The translations under genes were made by a program, and so were the position numbers. A stretch of 64,000 nt of DNA. Source: Pseudescherichia sp031979925. Lineage in GTDB: Bacteria > Pseudomonadota > Gammaproteobacteria > Enterobacterales > Enterobacteriaceae. Below are positions 46,817-55,280 of the stretch, in pieces (position 1 is the first letter of the stretch; every line of letters starts with the position of its first letter). The stretch lies in the NCBI RefSeq assembly GCF_031979925.1, contig NZ_DALZFB010000011.1, positions 62,001 to 126,000 of the forward strand, given 5' to 3'. Under the pieces are notes generated by a model. The model was not told the DNA's origin. It did not search any database and was given only the letters and a program-made list of their open reading frames with translations.

Positions 46817-47248
46817 ATGAATTTTGTATATTTCAAGGCTGAATATCCCAATTATCCGGGATCCCATTCAGTTAATCTGGTATTGAAAGCATTAAAGCTG
46901 CTTCGCGATGGCGAAATTATTGCCAGTGTGGATGATTTAAAAATAACCAGCCTGCCGTTTTATTTTTTCATCACGGCATCTACTGGCTTTCGTAAAATTG
47001 AATACTCCGTTAATGCGCCGCCGATGCGCAGAATACGTTACTCGTGTGGCTATTTACCGAGCGGAAAATATATCGTTAATACCCCTGATGGCGAGACACA
47101 GCTTGCGTTTAATGCATTAACGGGGCTGTGGCAAGGGCTACAGCAGGGTGCAAGGCCTATCGATAACCGTGAGTTTGTTGAGCGGGGCTTTGCGCTTATT
47201 CGACCGGCACGGGGTAGAGGCGGAAACCGTGCTTCATTGCAGCCGTAG
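46817..47248 (+). CDS. Unrecognised 143-residue protein
   Basis: I do not recognise this gene. The product is 143 residues, soluble, with alternating hydrophobic residues suggesting beta strands (EIIASVDDLKITSLPFYFFI) and a basic tail (RPARGRGGNR). No signal peptide or cysteine cluster is seen. The start at 46817 (MNFVYFKAEYPNYPG) has TAGGTG upstream. It lies between the BssS-like gene and a 45-codon gene, all on the plus strand, with gaps of 158 and 64 bases, in a stress and biofilm neighbourhood. Confidence 0.6.
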   Translation: MNFVYFKAEYPNYPGSHSVNLVLKALKLLRDGEIIASVDDLKITSLPFYFFITASTGFRKIEYSVNAPPMRRIRYSCGYLPSGKYIVNTPDGETQLAFNALTGLWQGLQQGARPIDNREFVERGFALIRPARGRGGNRASLQP

Positions 47249-47312
47249 ATTCTGTTACCCGGATGATGAATCGTTGACTAAACTTCAGATGTGGTAATAA
47301 CAGGAGACCATA

Positions 47313-47450
47313 ATGACGGACAAATACGCTTCCCCCTTGAAAGCTGAAGAGACCAAGCCGGTTAAGGACAACCCTGCCAAGCAGGGCGAGCTTCCCCGCA
47401 AACGGGATGACAGTGAGGACGATCATAAGGATCCGTTCAAAGCCAGCTAG
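47313..47450 (+). CDS. Small charged protein, 45 residues
   Basis: This short gene encodes MTDKYASPLKAEETKPVKDN and ends DHKDPFKAS. Eight Lys, several Asp and Glu and many Pro make it highly charged and probably disordered. CAGGAGACC lies at ideal spacing before the ATG, and the frame uses ordinary codons, so translation is likely. No family is recognised with certainty; similar Lys/Asp/Pro-rich small proteins accumulate in stationary phase. It is 158 bases ahead of the GGDEF-EAL gene. Confidence 0.65.
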   Translation: MTDKYASPLKAEETKPVKDNPAKQGELPRKRDDSEDDHKDPFKAS

Positions 47451-47608
47451 CTTCACGCCCAACGCCTGCACCAAAGCCTTTTCGCTGCCGCTGTGATCGT
47501 CGTCAGTATTCACGATTAACGGGCAGCGAAATCGGCTCTCTGTATTACGATTACATGATAAAACCAACGAAAAGATGATGGCCGTTCAGACGGATAAGAG
47601 GGCGGTGA

Positions 47609-49771
47609 ATGTTTAAACCGTTAAGCTGGCGTAATATCCCTACCGCAAAAACACTATCGGTAATGATCTTTATTGCTGGCATTGGATTGATTGTTTCCGT
47701 GGTGGCGCTGCTCTATCTCTCCCTGCACCTGGTCAGCAGTAAAACGAATGAAATAGATGAACACCGCTCGGCGCTGTCGGTGCAGGGGGCAATACAGACG
47801 TCGGTTAATCGCGTCTGGTCGCTGGTGATTGATAACGCCGTCTGGGATGACGCGGTTCGTGAGGTTTATCGCCCGCAGCTTAATACCGCGTGGCTCTATA
47901 ACACCTGGGGCGCGGGATATAAGATTAATAACCTCTATGACGGCACTTTTATCCTTGATGAGCGCTATTCTGTCCTGTGGGGCGCGTTTCGCAGCGAACC
48001 CTTTAATGAGCACAACCTCGATTTTTTTGGCGCAGGCTTTAGGGCGCTTATTAATCAGCATCTCCATGCTCTACCCGGAGAGCAAAATATCTACGCCGGG
48101 ATCACCCGCACCCGCCACGGCGTCGCTTTTATTGGTATTGGCCTGATCCGGCCCGTCGTTGGCTCGCCGCCAGCGGAGGGCAATATGCGCCGCTACCTCG
48201 TCATCACCCGCCATATTGACACCCAGAACCTTAAAGCGTTGGGGGATACCTTCCAGATTGATAATCTGCGCTTTAGCCTCAACAGAACCAATGACTCCAG
48301 CGTACCGCTGAAAAGTTCGGCGGGCGATCTGCTGGGCTACCTGAGCTGGGAGCCGCAGCTTCCCGGTGTTAAAGCGGCCCACGCGGCGGCATGGGAGATC
48401 CGCCAGATTACTGCTCTCGTCGCCAGCCTGATATTGCTGTTCATCATGCTGAGCAGCGCCGGTCTCTATAAGCTGGCCAAGGGGGAGAAGCTGGCCCGCA
48501 GCACTGCAATGACCGACTGGTTAAGCCGCCTGCCGAACCGTCGGGCGCTGCTGGCGCAACTGGAAGCGCTGAGTCTTGAGGATCCCAACGAAGCTATCTG
48601 CGTGGTGTTTATCGATCTCGACGGTTTCAAAGACGTCAACGATATTTACGGGCACAACGTGGGGGATCGTCTGATTGTCGAGATTGCCAAAAGTCTGCGC
48701 GATAAGGTGCCGCCCAGCGGCATGCTGGCGCGGATGGGCGGGGATGAGTTTGCCATGATGATCGGTGGCAGCCAGGCCAGCGAGATGGCCAGCCGCTTTG
48801 CAGAGCAGGTGCTGGCCGGACTGAATCTGCCGGTTCGCCTTGGCGAACGCACAATCTATATCGGGGCCAGCATTGGTATCGCCAGCGGCACGCTGCTGGA
48901 GTGCACGAGTACGGAGCTATTCCGGCGGGCAGATATCGCGATGTACCACTCGAAAATGAACGGTAAAGGGCAGGTTACCCACTACGATGCGGAGTTGAAC
49001 AGCGCTCGTGAACGCCAGCTTACCATCGAAAACGAGATCCGCAGTGGCCTGATGCGTAACGAATTTGACGTCTGGTATCAACCGATTGTTGATGCCCGCA
49101 GCCAGCAGATGGCGGGCGTTGAGGCGCTGGTGCGCTGGCCCGGTCGTCCCGCGGGGGCCTTGCCGCCGGATAATTTTATTCCCATAGCTGAGAGCAGCGG
49201 CCTTATCCACGCCCTCGGGCAATTCGTTCTGCGTCGCGCCTGTATGGACCTGCAACCCTTTAGCGATCTCAAACTGTCGGTGAATATCTCTCCGGCGCAG
49301 TTTCGCGATCCTGAATTTGAAAATAAGGTAGCGGGGGTTCTACGGGATAGCCATTTTCCGGCGCAACGCCTGCAGCTCGAGGTGACTGAGACCTACGTTC
49401 TGGAGAATCCCGAGCGCGCCTGTGCGGCGATCCGAAACCTGAAAGCGCTGGGCACCGCTATCGCGCTGGACGATTTTGGCACCGGCTACTCCAGCATTGG
49501 CTATCTCCGTCGCTTTAATTTCGACACCATCAAAATCGATAAATCGCTGGCCGGGCTGGTAGATAATGACGAGCAGGCGGCGGCGCTGGTGGGCGGTACG
49601 ATCCGTATTGCCAGCGCGCTGGGTATGGCGGTGATTGCTGAAGGGGTCGAGAACGAAAAGCAGATGAAGCTTCTGCGCCTCGCCGGTTGCGATCGGCTTC
49701 AGGGGTTCTTCTTTAGCGCGCCGATGCCGATTGACGCGCTACGGCAGCACCGTCAGCGCCGCCAGGGTTAA
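47609..49771 (+). CDS. CHASE4-GGDEF-EAL cyclic-di-GMP protein
   Basis: A 720-residue membrane protein. Residues 1-45 include a first helix, a periplasmic CHASE4-type sensor follows (LVIDNAVWDDAVREVY; LNTAWLYNTWGAGYKINNLY-type segments), a second helix lies near residues 262-285, then GGDEF and EAL domains. The diguanylate cyclase motif is intact (RMGGDEF), with no obvious RxxD inhibitory site just before it. The phosphodiesterase motif is intact (GVEALVRW; LDDFGTGYSS). Both activities are possible. The product controls c-di-GMP, in keeping with nearby BssS-like and McaS genes. Confidence 0.93.
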   Translation: MFKPLSWRNIPTAKTLSVMIFIAGIGLIVSVVALLYLSLHLVSSKTNEIDEHRSALSVQGAIQTSVNRVWSLVIDNAVWDDAVREVYRPQLNTAWLYNTWGAGYKINNLYDGTFILDERYSVLWGAFRSEPFNEHNLDFFGAGFRALINQHLHALPGEQNIYAGITRTRHGVAFIGIGLIRPVVGSPPAEGNMRRYLVITRHIDTQNLKALGDTFQIDNLRFSLNRTNDSSVPLKSSAGDLLGYLSWEPQLPGVKAAHAAAWEIRQITALVASLILLFIMLSSAGLYKLAKGEKLARSTAMTDWLSRLPNRRALLAQLEALSLEDPNEAICVVFIDLDGFKDVNDIYGHNVGDRLIVEIAKSLRDKVPPSGMLARMGGDEFAMMIGGSQASEMASRFAEQVLAGLNLPVRLGERTIYIGASIGIASGTLLECTSTELFRRADIAMYHSKMNGKGQVTHYDAELNSARERQLTIENEIRSGLMRNEFDVWYQPIVDARSQQMAGVEALVRWPGRPAGALPPDNFIPIAESSGLIHALGQFVLRRACMDLQPFSDLKLSVNISPAQFRDPEFENKVAGVLRDSHFPAQRLQLEVTETYVLENPERACAAIRNLKALGTAIALDDFGTGYSSIGYLRRFNFDTIKIDKSLAGLVDNDEQAAALVGGTIRIASALGMAVIAEGVENEKQMKLLRLAGCDRLQGFFFSAPMPIDALRQHRQRRQG

Positions 49772-50587
49772 CTACTGCTCCTGTGCCAGCGCGTCGAGCC
49801 GATCGCGAAAGCCGGTGATAGCAATGGCCCGATTGTCGGCGCGCCAGCGATCTTTTGCCCCCGGCGCGGAGCTTTGTACGGCAATCAGCCGCCAGCCATC
49901 CTCAGTCTTGAGCATCAGCGGAGAACCACTATCGCCAGGCAGCGTATCGCACTGGTGGGAGAGCACGCTATCCTGCGCCCAGCCGGTCACCACGCAGTTT
50001 TGATGGCTATAGAGATCGTCCAGATGATCCTGGGGATAGCCGGACTGCGTTACCTTACGGTCGGCAACTTTAAGTGCGGCAGTGAGCGCGTCGCGATCGC
50101 CCTCAAATAGCGGCAGAGGCGTAATGCCCGAGGGGGGATAGCGCAGCACAATCAGGCCAAAATCCCACGGTGCGGCGGCAGGCGGCACGATCCACCCCTC
50201 ACCATCAGGTTTCAGACGCCTGCCAAGCGTTGGCTCAACCCGCCCCTCAATACCGTGTATCTCATAGCGCCAGCTGCCGTTCTGCGCCACAAAGCGCAGC
50301 GCTACGGCTTTATCGGCCTTGCCACGGGGCGGCGTCAGCAGACAGTGCCCGGCGGTTAACGCCAGATGCGGAGAGATCAGCGTGGCGGTGCAGAGATTGC
50401 CGCTGGCGGTCTCCAGCTGGCCGATAGCATCCCACGGCGACTGGGTCGGGTTACTTACCCGGATCCGGTCATCATGGTTAAAAAAAAGCGTCTTGATCTC
50501 AGCAGCTGCGGCAGCATCATCATCGGCATGGCTGGAAAAAGAAAATAAGCAAAACGAACCCAATAGCAGAATACCGAATTTATGCAT
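49772..50587 (-). CDS. ydgD: Trypsin-like serine protease YdgD
   Basis: Orthologue of E. coli YdgD. The 271-residue product has a signal peptide (MHKFGILLLGSFCLFSFSSH, cleavage near ADDD) and a chymotrypsin-fold catalytic triad: His in LALTAGHC, Asp in PWDFGLIVL and Ser in LPGDSGSPL. It should act in the periplasm; substrates are unknown. It is convergent with the GGDEF-EAL gene with no gap, and lies after ydgU on the same strand. Confidence 0.94.
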   Translation of the reverse strand: MHKFGILLLGSFCLFSFSSHADDDAAAAAEIKTLFFNHDDRIRVSNPTQSPWDAIGQLETASGNLCTATLISPHLALTAGHCLLTPPRGKADKAVALRFVAQNGSWRYEIHGIEGRVEPTLGRRLKPDGEGWIVPPAAAPWDFGLIVLRYPPSGITPLPLFEGDRDALTAALKVADRKVTQSGYPQDHLDDLYSHQNCVVTGWAQDSVLSHQCDTLPGDSGSPLMLKTEDGWRLIAVQSSAPGAKDRWRADNRAIAITGFRDRLDALAQEQ

Positions 50588-50683
50588 ATCACACTCTGGT
50601 GGGGCATTAATGATTATTCAAACCCTAAGCAACAACTATAGACGGGACGGGAGGAAAGGGGGAGTAAAATCAGCGTACTACAT

Positions 50684-50767
50684 TCAGGAAAGAGAGAAGC
50701 GGAGTGTTACCAGCGCGCAGACAATCAGCATAAGCAAAATCAGCTCGAAACGGTAGCGTTGCAGCAT
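50684..50767 (-). CDS. ydgU: Small membrane protein YdgU
   Basis: A 27-residue protein beginning MLQRYRFELILLMLIVCALV with a single hydrophobic helix. It sits directly downstream of asr, where E. coli has the 27-residue ydgU, and its start follows TTTAGGAGAAGCC. The ribosome-binding site abuts the U-tract of the asr terminator, so translation needs readthrough or a separate start. Function unknown. Confidence 0.82.
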   Translation of the reverse strand: MLQRYRFELILLMLIVCALVTLRFSLS

Positions 50768-50777
50768 GGCTTCTCCT

Positions 50778-50804
50778 AAAAACAGCGCCCGGGGGCGGGC
50801 GCTG
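50778..50804 (-). terminator. Terminator between asr and ydgU
   Basis: CAGCGCCCG and CGGGCGCTG form a perfect 9-bp stem with a four-base loop (50783-50804), followed on the minus strand by TTTTT. It is 16 bases after the asr stop and immediately before the ydgU ribosome-binding site. Confidence 0.9.
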
Positions 50805-50819
50805 TGGCAAGGGTGAAAC

Positions 50820-51074
50820 TTAAGCAGCTGGTTGAGCAGCTGGTTTAGCCGCAGTATGTTTTACTGCTTTTTTGTGGTGTTTTTTAGCAGCCTGCGCTTT
50901 CTGGGCAGCGGCTTTATGATGTTTTTTGTGGTGCGTGGTTTTGGCAGCCGGAGCAGCGCTCTGAGTCTGAGCGGTAGCCGCTGGCGCAGCGGTGGTCGCA
51001 GCGGTATCAGCAGCGAACGCAGCAGAAGAGAGACCCATAGCAGCGGCAACAACCAGAGCTAATACTTTTTTCAT
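50820..51074 (-). CDS. asr: Acid shock protein Asr
   Basis: Asr is a periplasmic, intrinsically disordered protein strongly induced by acid in E. coli. The 84-residue precursor has a signal peptide (MKKVLALVVAAAMGLSSAAF, cleavage AFA-A) and a Lys/His/Ala-rich mature part with HHKKHHK motifs. It is shorter than E. coli Asr (about 102 residues). Upstream there is a candidate RstA box, in agreement with known RstA activation, and rstA is in this window. Confidence 0.93.
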   Translation of the reverse strand: MKKVLALVVAAAMGLSSAAFAADTAATTAAPAATAQTQSAAPAAKTTHHKKHHKAAAQKAQAAKKHHKKAVKHTAAKPAAQPAA

Positions 51075-51178
51075 TCTGATATCCTCGAATTGGTTTCATC
51101 ATTCAACCCCACTGCGGGGCCGGTGAAGAGACTATATGCTTCTCAATGCGAGGCTTCCGTGAGTGATTGGTATCGGCG

Positions 51179-51192
51179 TGTAACGCTTTGTA
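51179..51192 (-). promoter_or_regulatory. Candidate RstA box upstream of asr
   Basis: The plus-strand sequence TGTAACGCTTTGTA is the reverse complement form of the RstA consensus TACAT-N-T-N-GTTACA with two mismatches. It lies 105 bases upstream of the asr start. E. coli asr is directly activated by RstA through such a box. Confidence 0.65.
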
Positions 51193-51233
51193 CAAACTCA
51201 GGGAGAGGCCGGGCAATAACCCGGCCAAATGCG

Positions 51234-52718
51234 TTACAGATAGCGGGCGGTAAGATGCTGGCGGAAGTAGCGGCTGTTCAGCGCTTCGCCGGTGGCGGAT
51301 TCAATCAGCTGGGCGGTGGTAAAGCGACTGCCGTGCTGCCAGATATTCTGCCGCAGCCACTCAAACAGAGCGCTGAAATCACCTTCAGCAATGGCGGCAT
51401 CAAGGTTAGGTAGCGCGGTGCGGGCAGCATAGAACAGCTGCGCGGCGTACATCGCACCCAGGGTGTAGGATGGGAAATAGCCAAAGCCGCCGTCGGTCCA
51501 GTGGATATCCTGCATGCAGCCGTCGCGGTAGTTGCCGGTGGTCGAGATGCCCAGCCAGTGCTGCATCTTCTCATCCCACAGGGCCGGAATGTCCTCGACC
51601 TCAATCTCACCGTTGATTAACGCGCGCTCAATCTCATAGCGCAAGATCACATGCGCCGGGTAGCTCACCTCGTCAGCATCCACGCGGATGAGGCCAGGCT
51701 GCACCTGTTGGTTCCAGGCGATGAAGTTCTCTTCGTTAAATGCGGGCTGCGCGCCAAAACGTTCGATGACCGCAGGCAGGAGACGCTGTAAAAACGCCTT
51801 GCTGCGGCCAAGCTGCATCTCAAAGAACAGGCTTTGCGATTCATGCACAGCCATTGAGCGAGCTACGGCTACCGGCTGTCCCAGCCAGGTGCGGGGCAGG
51901 TTCTGCTCGTAGCGGGCGTGGCCGGTTTCATGCACGACGCCAAAGAGGGCACCCAGCAGATCGTTCTCATCATAGCGAGTGGTGATGCGCACGTCCTCCG
52001 GTACGCCGCCGCAGAAGGGGTGGGCGCTGATATCCAGGCGGCCTGCGTCAAAATTAAAGCCAAGGATACGCATTGCCGTCAAACCCAGCTCGCGCTGCTT
52101 CTCCACCGGAAACGGCCCGACCGGGGCGATAAGCTGGCGCTGGGCCTGCTTTGCTACCGCCTGATTAAGCAGATCCGGCAGCCAGGATTTCAGATCGGCA
52201 AAGAGTACGTCGAGCTTCGCAGCGGTCATATCCGGCTCATAGAGATCCAGCAGCGCGTCGTAGGGGGTGCAGCCCTTAGCCGCCGCGCGCAGCGTTGCCT
52301 CTTCACGGCTGAGCTTCACCACCTCTTTAAGATTGGCGGAAAAACCTGCCCAGTCATTCGCAGGGCGCTGGCTACGCCAGGCGTGCTCGCAGCGGCTGCC
52401 CGCCAGCGATTTCGCCTCCACCAGCGACTCCGGCAGCACCGCCGCCTGCTGGTAGTGGCGAGTCATCTCCCGCAGGTTGGCCTGCTCAACGTCGTTCAGA
52501 TCTTCCTGCGCTGCCGCTTCCAGCCACTGGGTCACTTTTTTATCCGTCAGGATCTGATGTTTCAACACGCTGATCTCCGCCAGCGCTTCGCCACGGGCGG
52601 CGCTGCCGGCGGCGGGCATCATGGTCATCATGTCCCAGCCGGCGATGGAGGAGAGGTGGGAGAAGCGGTAAAGACGTTGGAAGGTGCGGGTGAGCTGCTG
52701 GTAGTTGCTGGTGTCCAT
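51234..52718 (-). CDS. M32 family metallocarboxypeptidase
   Basis: A 494-residue thermostable-carboxypeptidase-like (Taq family, M32) enzyme. The zinc site HExxH appears in GVVHETGHARYEQ (about residues 261-265 for HETGH), followed by the family SMAVHESQSLFFE segment with the third ligand Glu, and DEVSYPAHVILRYEIER. It should release C-terminal residues from peptides in the cytoplasm. The start at 52718 follows GAGGCACA; an upstream ATG at 52754 is not preferred. A diverged copy of its first 30 codons occurs at 56543-56633. Confidence 0.92.
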   Translation of the reverse strand: MDTSNYQQLTRTFQRLYRFSHLSSIAGWDMMTMMPAAGSAARGEALAEISVLKHQILTDKKVTQWLEAAAQEDLNDVEQANLREMTRHYQQAAVLPESLVEAKSLAGSRCEHAWRSQRPANDWAGFSANLKEVVKLSREEATLRAAAKGCTPYDALLDLYEPDMTAAKLDVLFADLKSWLPDLLNQAVAKQAQRQLIAPVGPFPVEKQRELGLTAMRILGFNFDAGRLDISAHPFCGGVPEDVRITTRYDENDLLGALFGVVHETGHARYEQNLPRTWLGQPVAVARSMAVHESQSLFFEMQLGRSKAFLQRLLPAVIERFGAQPAFNEENFIAWNQQVQPGLIRVDADEVSYPAHVILRYEIERALINGEIEVEDIPALWDEKMQHWLGISTTGNYRDGCMQDIHWTDGGFGYFPSYTLGAMYAAQLFYAARTALPNLDAAIAEGDFSALFEWLRQNIWQHGSRFTTAQLIESATGEALNSRYFRQHLTARYL

Positions 52719-52797
52719 TGTGCCTCGTGTTGTGCTGATATTGTTTGCTTCCATTATTCACGTCATAGCGTAAATTGCGACGTGTTTTTAATATCTT

Positions 52798-53019
52798 AAA
52801 CCGAAAGACGGCGGTGCAGGCTGCGGCCCACCAGCAGCGCGGCCAGCAGCATCAGGGCGATAAAACCGCCGACGCCGTTCCAGCCATAGCTGTGCCAGAA
52901 TACGCCGCCGAGAGTCCCCGCCCGATCCAGCTGCTGGCGACCGAGTGGGCAGCAAAGAAACCGGCGGAGAAAAGTAGCATCCCGGTAAAGATCAGCCCCA
53001 GCGACGAGAAGAGCTGTGA
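52798..53019 (-). pseudogene. ynfM 3'-end remnant
   Basis: This segment matches the 3' end of intact ynfM (56872-58128): the encoded GTLGGVFWHSYGWNGVGGFI and LLVGRSLHRRL tail is present, and homology continues to about 53019. About 70 bases are deleted internally relative to the intact gene, and the frame is then broken. It borders the M32 gene as ynfM presumably once did, and the integrase remnant starts directly after it. Confidence 0.9.
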
Positions 53020-53022
53020 TAG

Positions 53023-53203
53023 CCTCAATGAAGAAGAAATTAAGTGGATGCTTCATGTGCTCTGGTACACAGGCATGCGGATAGGGGAGGTCGTTCAGCT
53101 ACATCCTGAAGATTATTCCACTGGAATGAAGAACAATAGTGCAGGTGAGAAGATTAACCAGACATTTAAGGCCATTGAGTTGAAACATACTGCCCACTGT
53201 TAA
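53023..53203 (+). pseudogene. Tyrosine integrase remnant
   Basis: The open frame reads DSLNEEEIKWMLHVLWYTGM then RIGEVVQLHPEDY. This is box I of tyrosine recombinases, with the catalytic Arg in TGMRIGEV. It then departs from the family and stops at 53203. N-terminal and box II regions are missing. The frame is fused to antisense ynfM sequence upstream. A further frame (53205-53359) with KVTTDRLYRSKHLTELMKAA could be the displaced C-terminus with the nucleophile Tyr, but this is less sure. Confidence 0.75.
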
Positions 53204-53370
53204 CGCTATGCCATGTCAGACCATCTGATAAAGCTTAGTGTCGTAGCTGGCCGTGTACGCTTCTCAATACCCGGACACGCACATAAAGTCACGACAGACC
53301 GTTTGTATAGGAGTAAACACCTAACCGAGCTGATGAAAGCAGCTATTGATCGTAAATAAGGAATTAGAAA

Positions 53371-53607
53371 GTGGCTGAATTATTTGAAGCAGTGTTTAGA
53401 GGGTTGTTTGTCGTGGGGGGGCGTTACATTGACTGGAGCGCTGTATTGGAATGGGTAGCAGTTGTTCTCTACTTCTTGTTCTGGATAGGTGGGGCTTTGC
53501 TTGCAGCGTTCGTAGTGTATAAGCTTGTTAGCTATCCACTGAAGCAAATGAAGAGGCGTAATGATCTCCTTGAGCAGATGCTGAGAGAGATGAAGACCAA
53601 GCAATAA
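53371..53607 (+). CDS. Small single-span membrane protein
   Basis: A 78-residue protein with an amphipathic N-terminus, one strong hydrophobic segment (about residues 26-53, VAVVLYFLFWIGGALLAAFV) and a basic coiled C-terminus (LKQMKRRNDLLEQMLREMKT). The start is GTG with AAGGA upstream, and a terminator follows directly. No family recognised; the shape resembles phage accessory or holin-associated proteins, which is only a guess. Confidence 0.6.
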   Translation: MAELFEAVFRGLFVVGGRYIDWSAVLEWVAVVLYFLFWIGGALLAAFVVYKLVSYPLKQMKRRNDLLEQMLREMKTKQ

Positions 53608-53611
53608 AAAT

Positions 53612-53636
53612 AGGAGGGCATTTCGCCCTCCTTCTT
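53612..53636 (+). terminator. Terminator after the 78-residue gene
   Basis: AGGAGGGC and GCCCTCCT form an 8-bp stem with an ATTTC loop followed by TCTT, just after the stop codon at 53607. Confidence 0.8.
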
Positions 53637-53725
53637 ATATTAAGAATTTATGATCCTTAGATAGCTCGTTTGGCTGTAGACACTGAAGAACGAGTAATAA
53701 TAGCCGCTGTAGACAGGTGTTCGAC

Positions 53726-53842
53726 TCAGCGAACATCTTTTTTAATTAACATCCTGATATAACTAGGAACTGACACTCCATGCTCACTAGCGTTAGCTGC
53801 AAGCAGTTGATGATCAGCATGATTAAGTTTTAATTCGAGCAT
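53726..53842 (-). CDS. Short ribbon-helix-helix-like protein
   Basis: A 38-residue product: MLELKLNHADHQLLAANASE then HGVSVPSYIRMLIKKDVR. A short strand followed by two helices with SVPSYIRML resembles the ribbon-helix-helix domain of plasmid or phage regulators and antitoxins. GGAGG lies five bases before the ATG. No partner toxin is evident; the small gene upstream (53881-53985) is on the same strand. Confidence 0.55.
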   Translation of the reverse strand: MLELKLNHADHQLLAANASEHGVSVPSYIRMLIKKDVR

Positions 53843-53880
53843 AAGAGCCTCCAAGAAAGAGGGCTTTCACCCCGGTCTGA

Positions 53881-53985
53881 TTAGATGTATGGGTAAGCTG
53901 CTGCGTATCGAGTTGCATACTCAGGGTCTACTGTAATAACAGAAGGCTCCCATTCACTTTCTTCTAATTCGATGTCATCGTTCAA
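53881..53985 (-). CDS. Possible small acidic protein with TTG start
   Basis: A 34-codon frame beginning at TTG after GAGGGGG, encoding (M)NDDIELEESEWEPSVITVDP and ending YAAAYPYI. Acidic and soluble. The ribosome site is strong and it lies 38 bases upstream of the RHH-like gene on the same strand, which suggests a two-gene unit. No homologue recognised. Confidence 0.35.
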   Translation of the reverse strand: MNDDIELEESEWEPSVITVDPEYATRYAAAYPYI

Positions 53986-54624
53986 TGTAGCCCCCTCGTC
54001 CTGCTGGACGGTTATGAGTTTGTGGGGAGTATTTCCAGTTCTGTAGCTATGTACTATTGGATAATAAAGTTAGTCACCAATTTGATAATCATCCTTATTG
54101 TTTTGTATAAATACTAAAGCATAAAGAAAATGTTCCACATTGAACGTCTATCATCTTGATACACTACATAAGTACTATTAACTTCAATTATTATTCCGCT
54201 GCATAAGGAAGGGTGTGAAGTTGAATAATTCTGATGAGCTAAGAACTAGCGTTGCTCTGTTTCTGTATGGCAATGTTTATAGCAGGTTTGCTGTTCTGTA
54301 TTGCTGCTATTTAATTAATTGAACCTTCGAGGGATAGTAACATCAATCAATTTACCAAAATCATTGTTGCCCAACATGATAGGCCAGTAAACACTGAGGC
54401 ATGTATTTTTCCTCGTAAGGTGCACTCTTTAGAGTGCTTAGGGATTAGTGGAGATCAAAATGACCTTCGGTGGGGTTAAATAGATGCGTTGACCAAACAT
54501 TCCATGCATATTCATATATTAAGAAGGTCAAAAGAACGCTGAATAAAAGAAGTAACTGTTCTAGATATAATGCCTAATAAGGCCTTCTAATTCTTTCAGC
54601 ATTCTATTGCATTTCGAATCATTA
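53986..54624. other. AT-rich island gap
   Basis: No convincing gene in 640 bases. The best small frame is 54221-54322 (plus, TTG start after AAGGAAGGG, 33 residues), which is weak. The sequence is AT-rich with no clear repeats or terminator. Confidence 0.45.
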
Positions 54625-55068
54625 CTACTTAACTTGCAATGAACACCTATACACAGTCTGTAAATTATTCTTACCGTTAACATGATGTAACAGAGAGAAA
54701 GCCCATCCATCTAACATAGACTGTGGATTCTCTTTAGCATATTCAGAAGTAGGCATGTACAGAATACCTTCAAACCACTCCTGAACACCCTGACGTTCTT
54801 TCTCAAATGTACGTTCAGTAAAGTCCATCATGTCATAATGTTTATCATCAGAAACTACAAAATTCGCCCAGCCTTTCACCATCGTAAAGCCATAGTCTTT
54901 ACCATCGTTATTAGCAATGTTAGCTGTAGCTTTCCCATCGGCTATCTCCAGAGTGATCAGCTTATCTTGTGAAGGTTCTCCTTTTACACCAGTGCACAGA
55001 AGAGGCAAAGTTTCAGCATGAGCGCCAACAGAAGCTAGCATAAGCATAGCGAGGATAATCTTCTTCAT
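54625..55068 (-). CDS. Secreted orphan protein
   Basis: A 147-residue protein with a signal peptide (MKKIILAMLMLASVGAHAET, cleavage after AHA), leaving a soluble periplasmic domain of about 128 residues with two Cys (LLCTGVKG and YRCSLQVK) that could form a disulfide. No family recognised. The start codon overlaps the stop of the 67-residue upstream gene (ATGA), so they are translationally coupled. Confidence 0.75.
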   Translation of the reverse strand: MKKIILAMLMLASVGAHAETLPLLCTGVKGEPSQDKLITLEIADGKATANIANNDGKDYGFTMVKGWANFVVSDDKHYDMMDFTERTFEKERQGVQEWFEGILYMPTSEYAKENPQSMLDGWAFSLLHHVNGKNNLQTVYRCSLQVK

Positions 55069-55268
55069 AAGGCAAGTTCCTTCTTAATTTTAGCCACTGT
55101 ATGCCATGACAATTTAGCCAAGGAATTAACACTAATAACGTCTCCTGTTAACAAACGAAACAACTGCTCTTTATATTTCTCCAAACTGTTTGCACCACGT
55201 AACTTAGTAATATCAATATCCTCAACATCAAGGATGTCTATTAACTGTTGCTGACTCATTTTAGCCAT
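55065..55268 (-). CDS. Small orphan protein coupled to the secreted gene
   Basis: A 67-residue, mostly helical and charged protein: MAKMSQQQLIDILDVEDIDI then a basic C-terminus VNSLAKLSWHTVAKIKKELA that resembles a helix-turn-helix-like element. A TTG at 55280 in frame is another possible start. It is followed by the secreted gene with a four-base overlap. Possibly a regulator of the pair; function unknown. Confidence 0.6.
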   Translation of the reverse strand: MAKMSQQQLIDILDVEDIDITKLRGANSLEKYKEQLFRLLTGDVISVNSLAKLSWHTVAKIKKELAL

Positions 55269-55280
55269 GATAATTATCAA

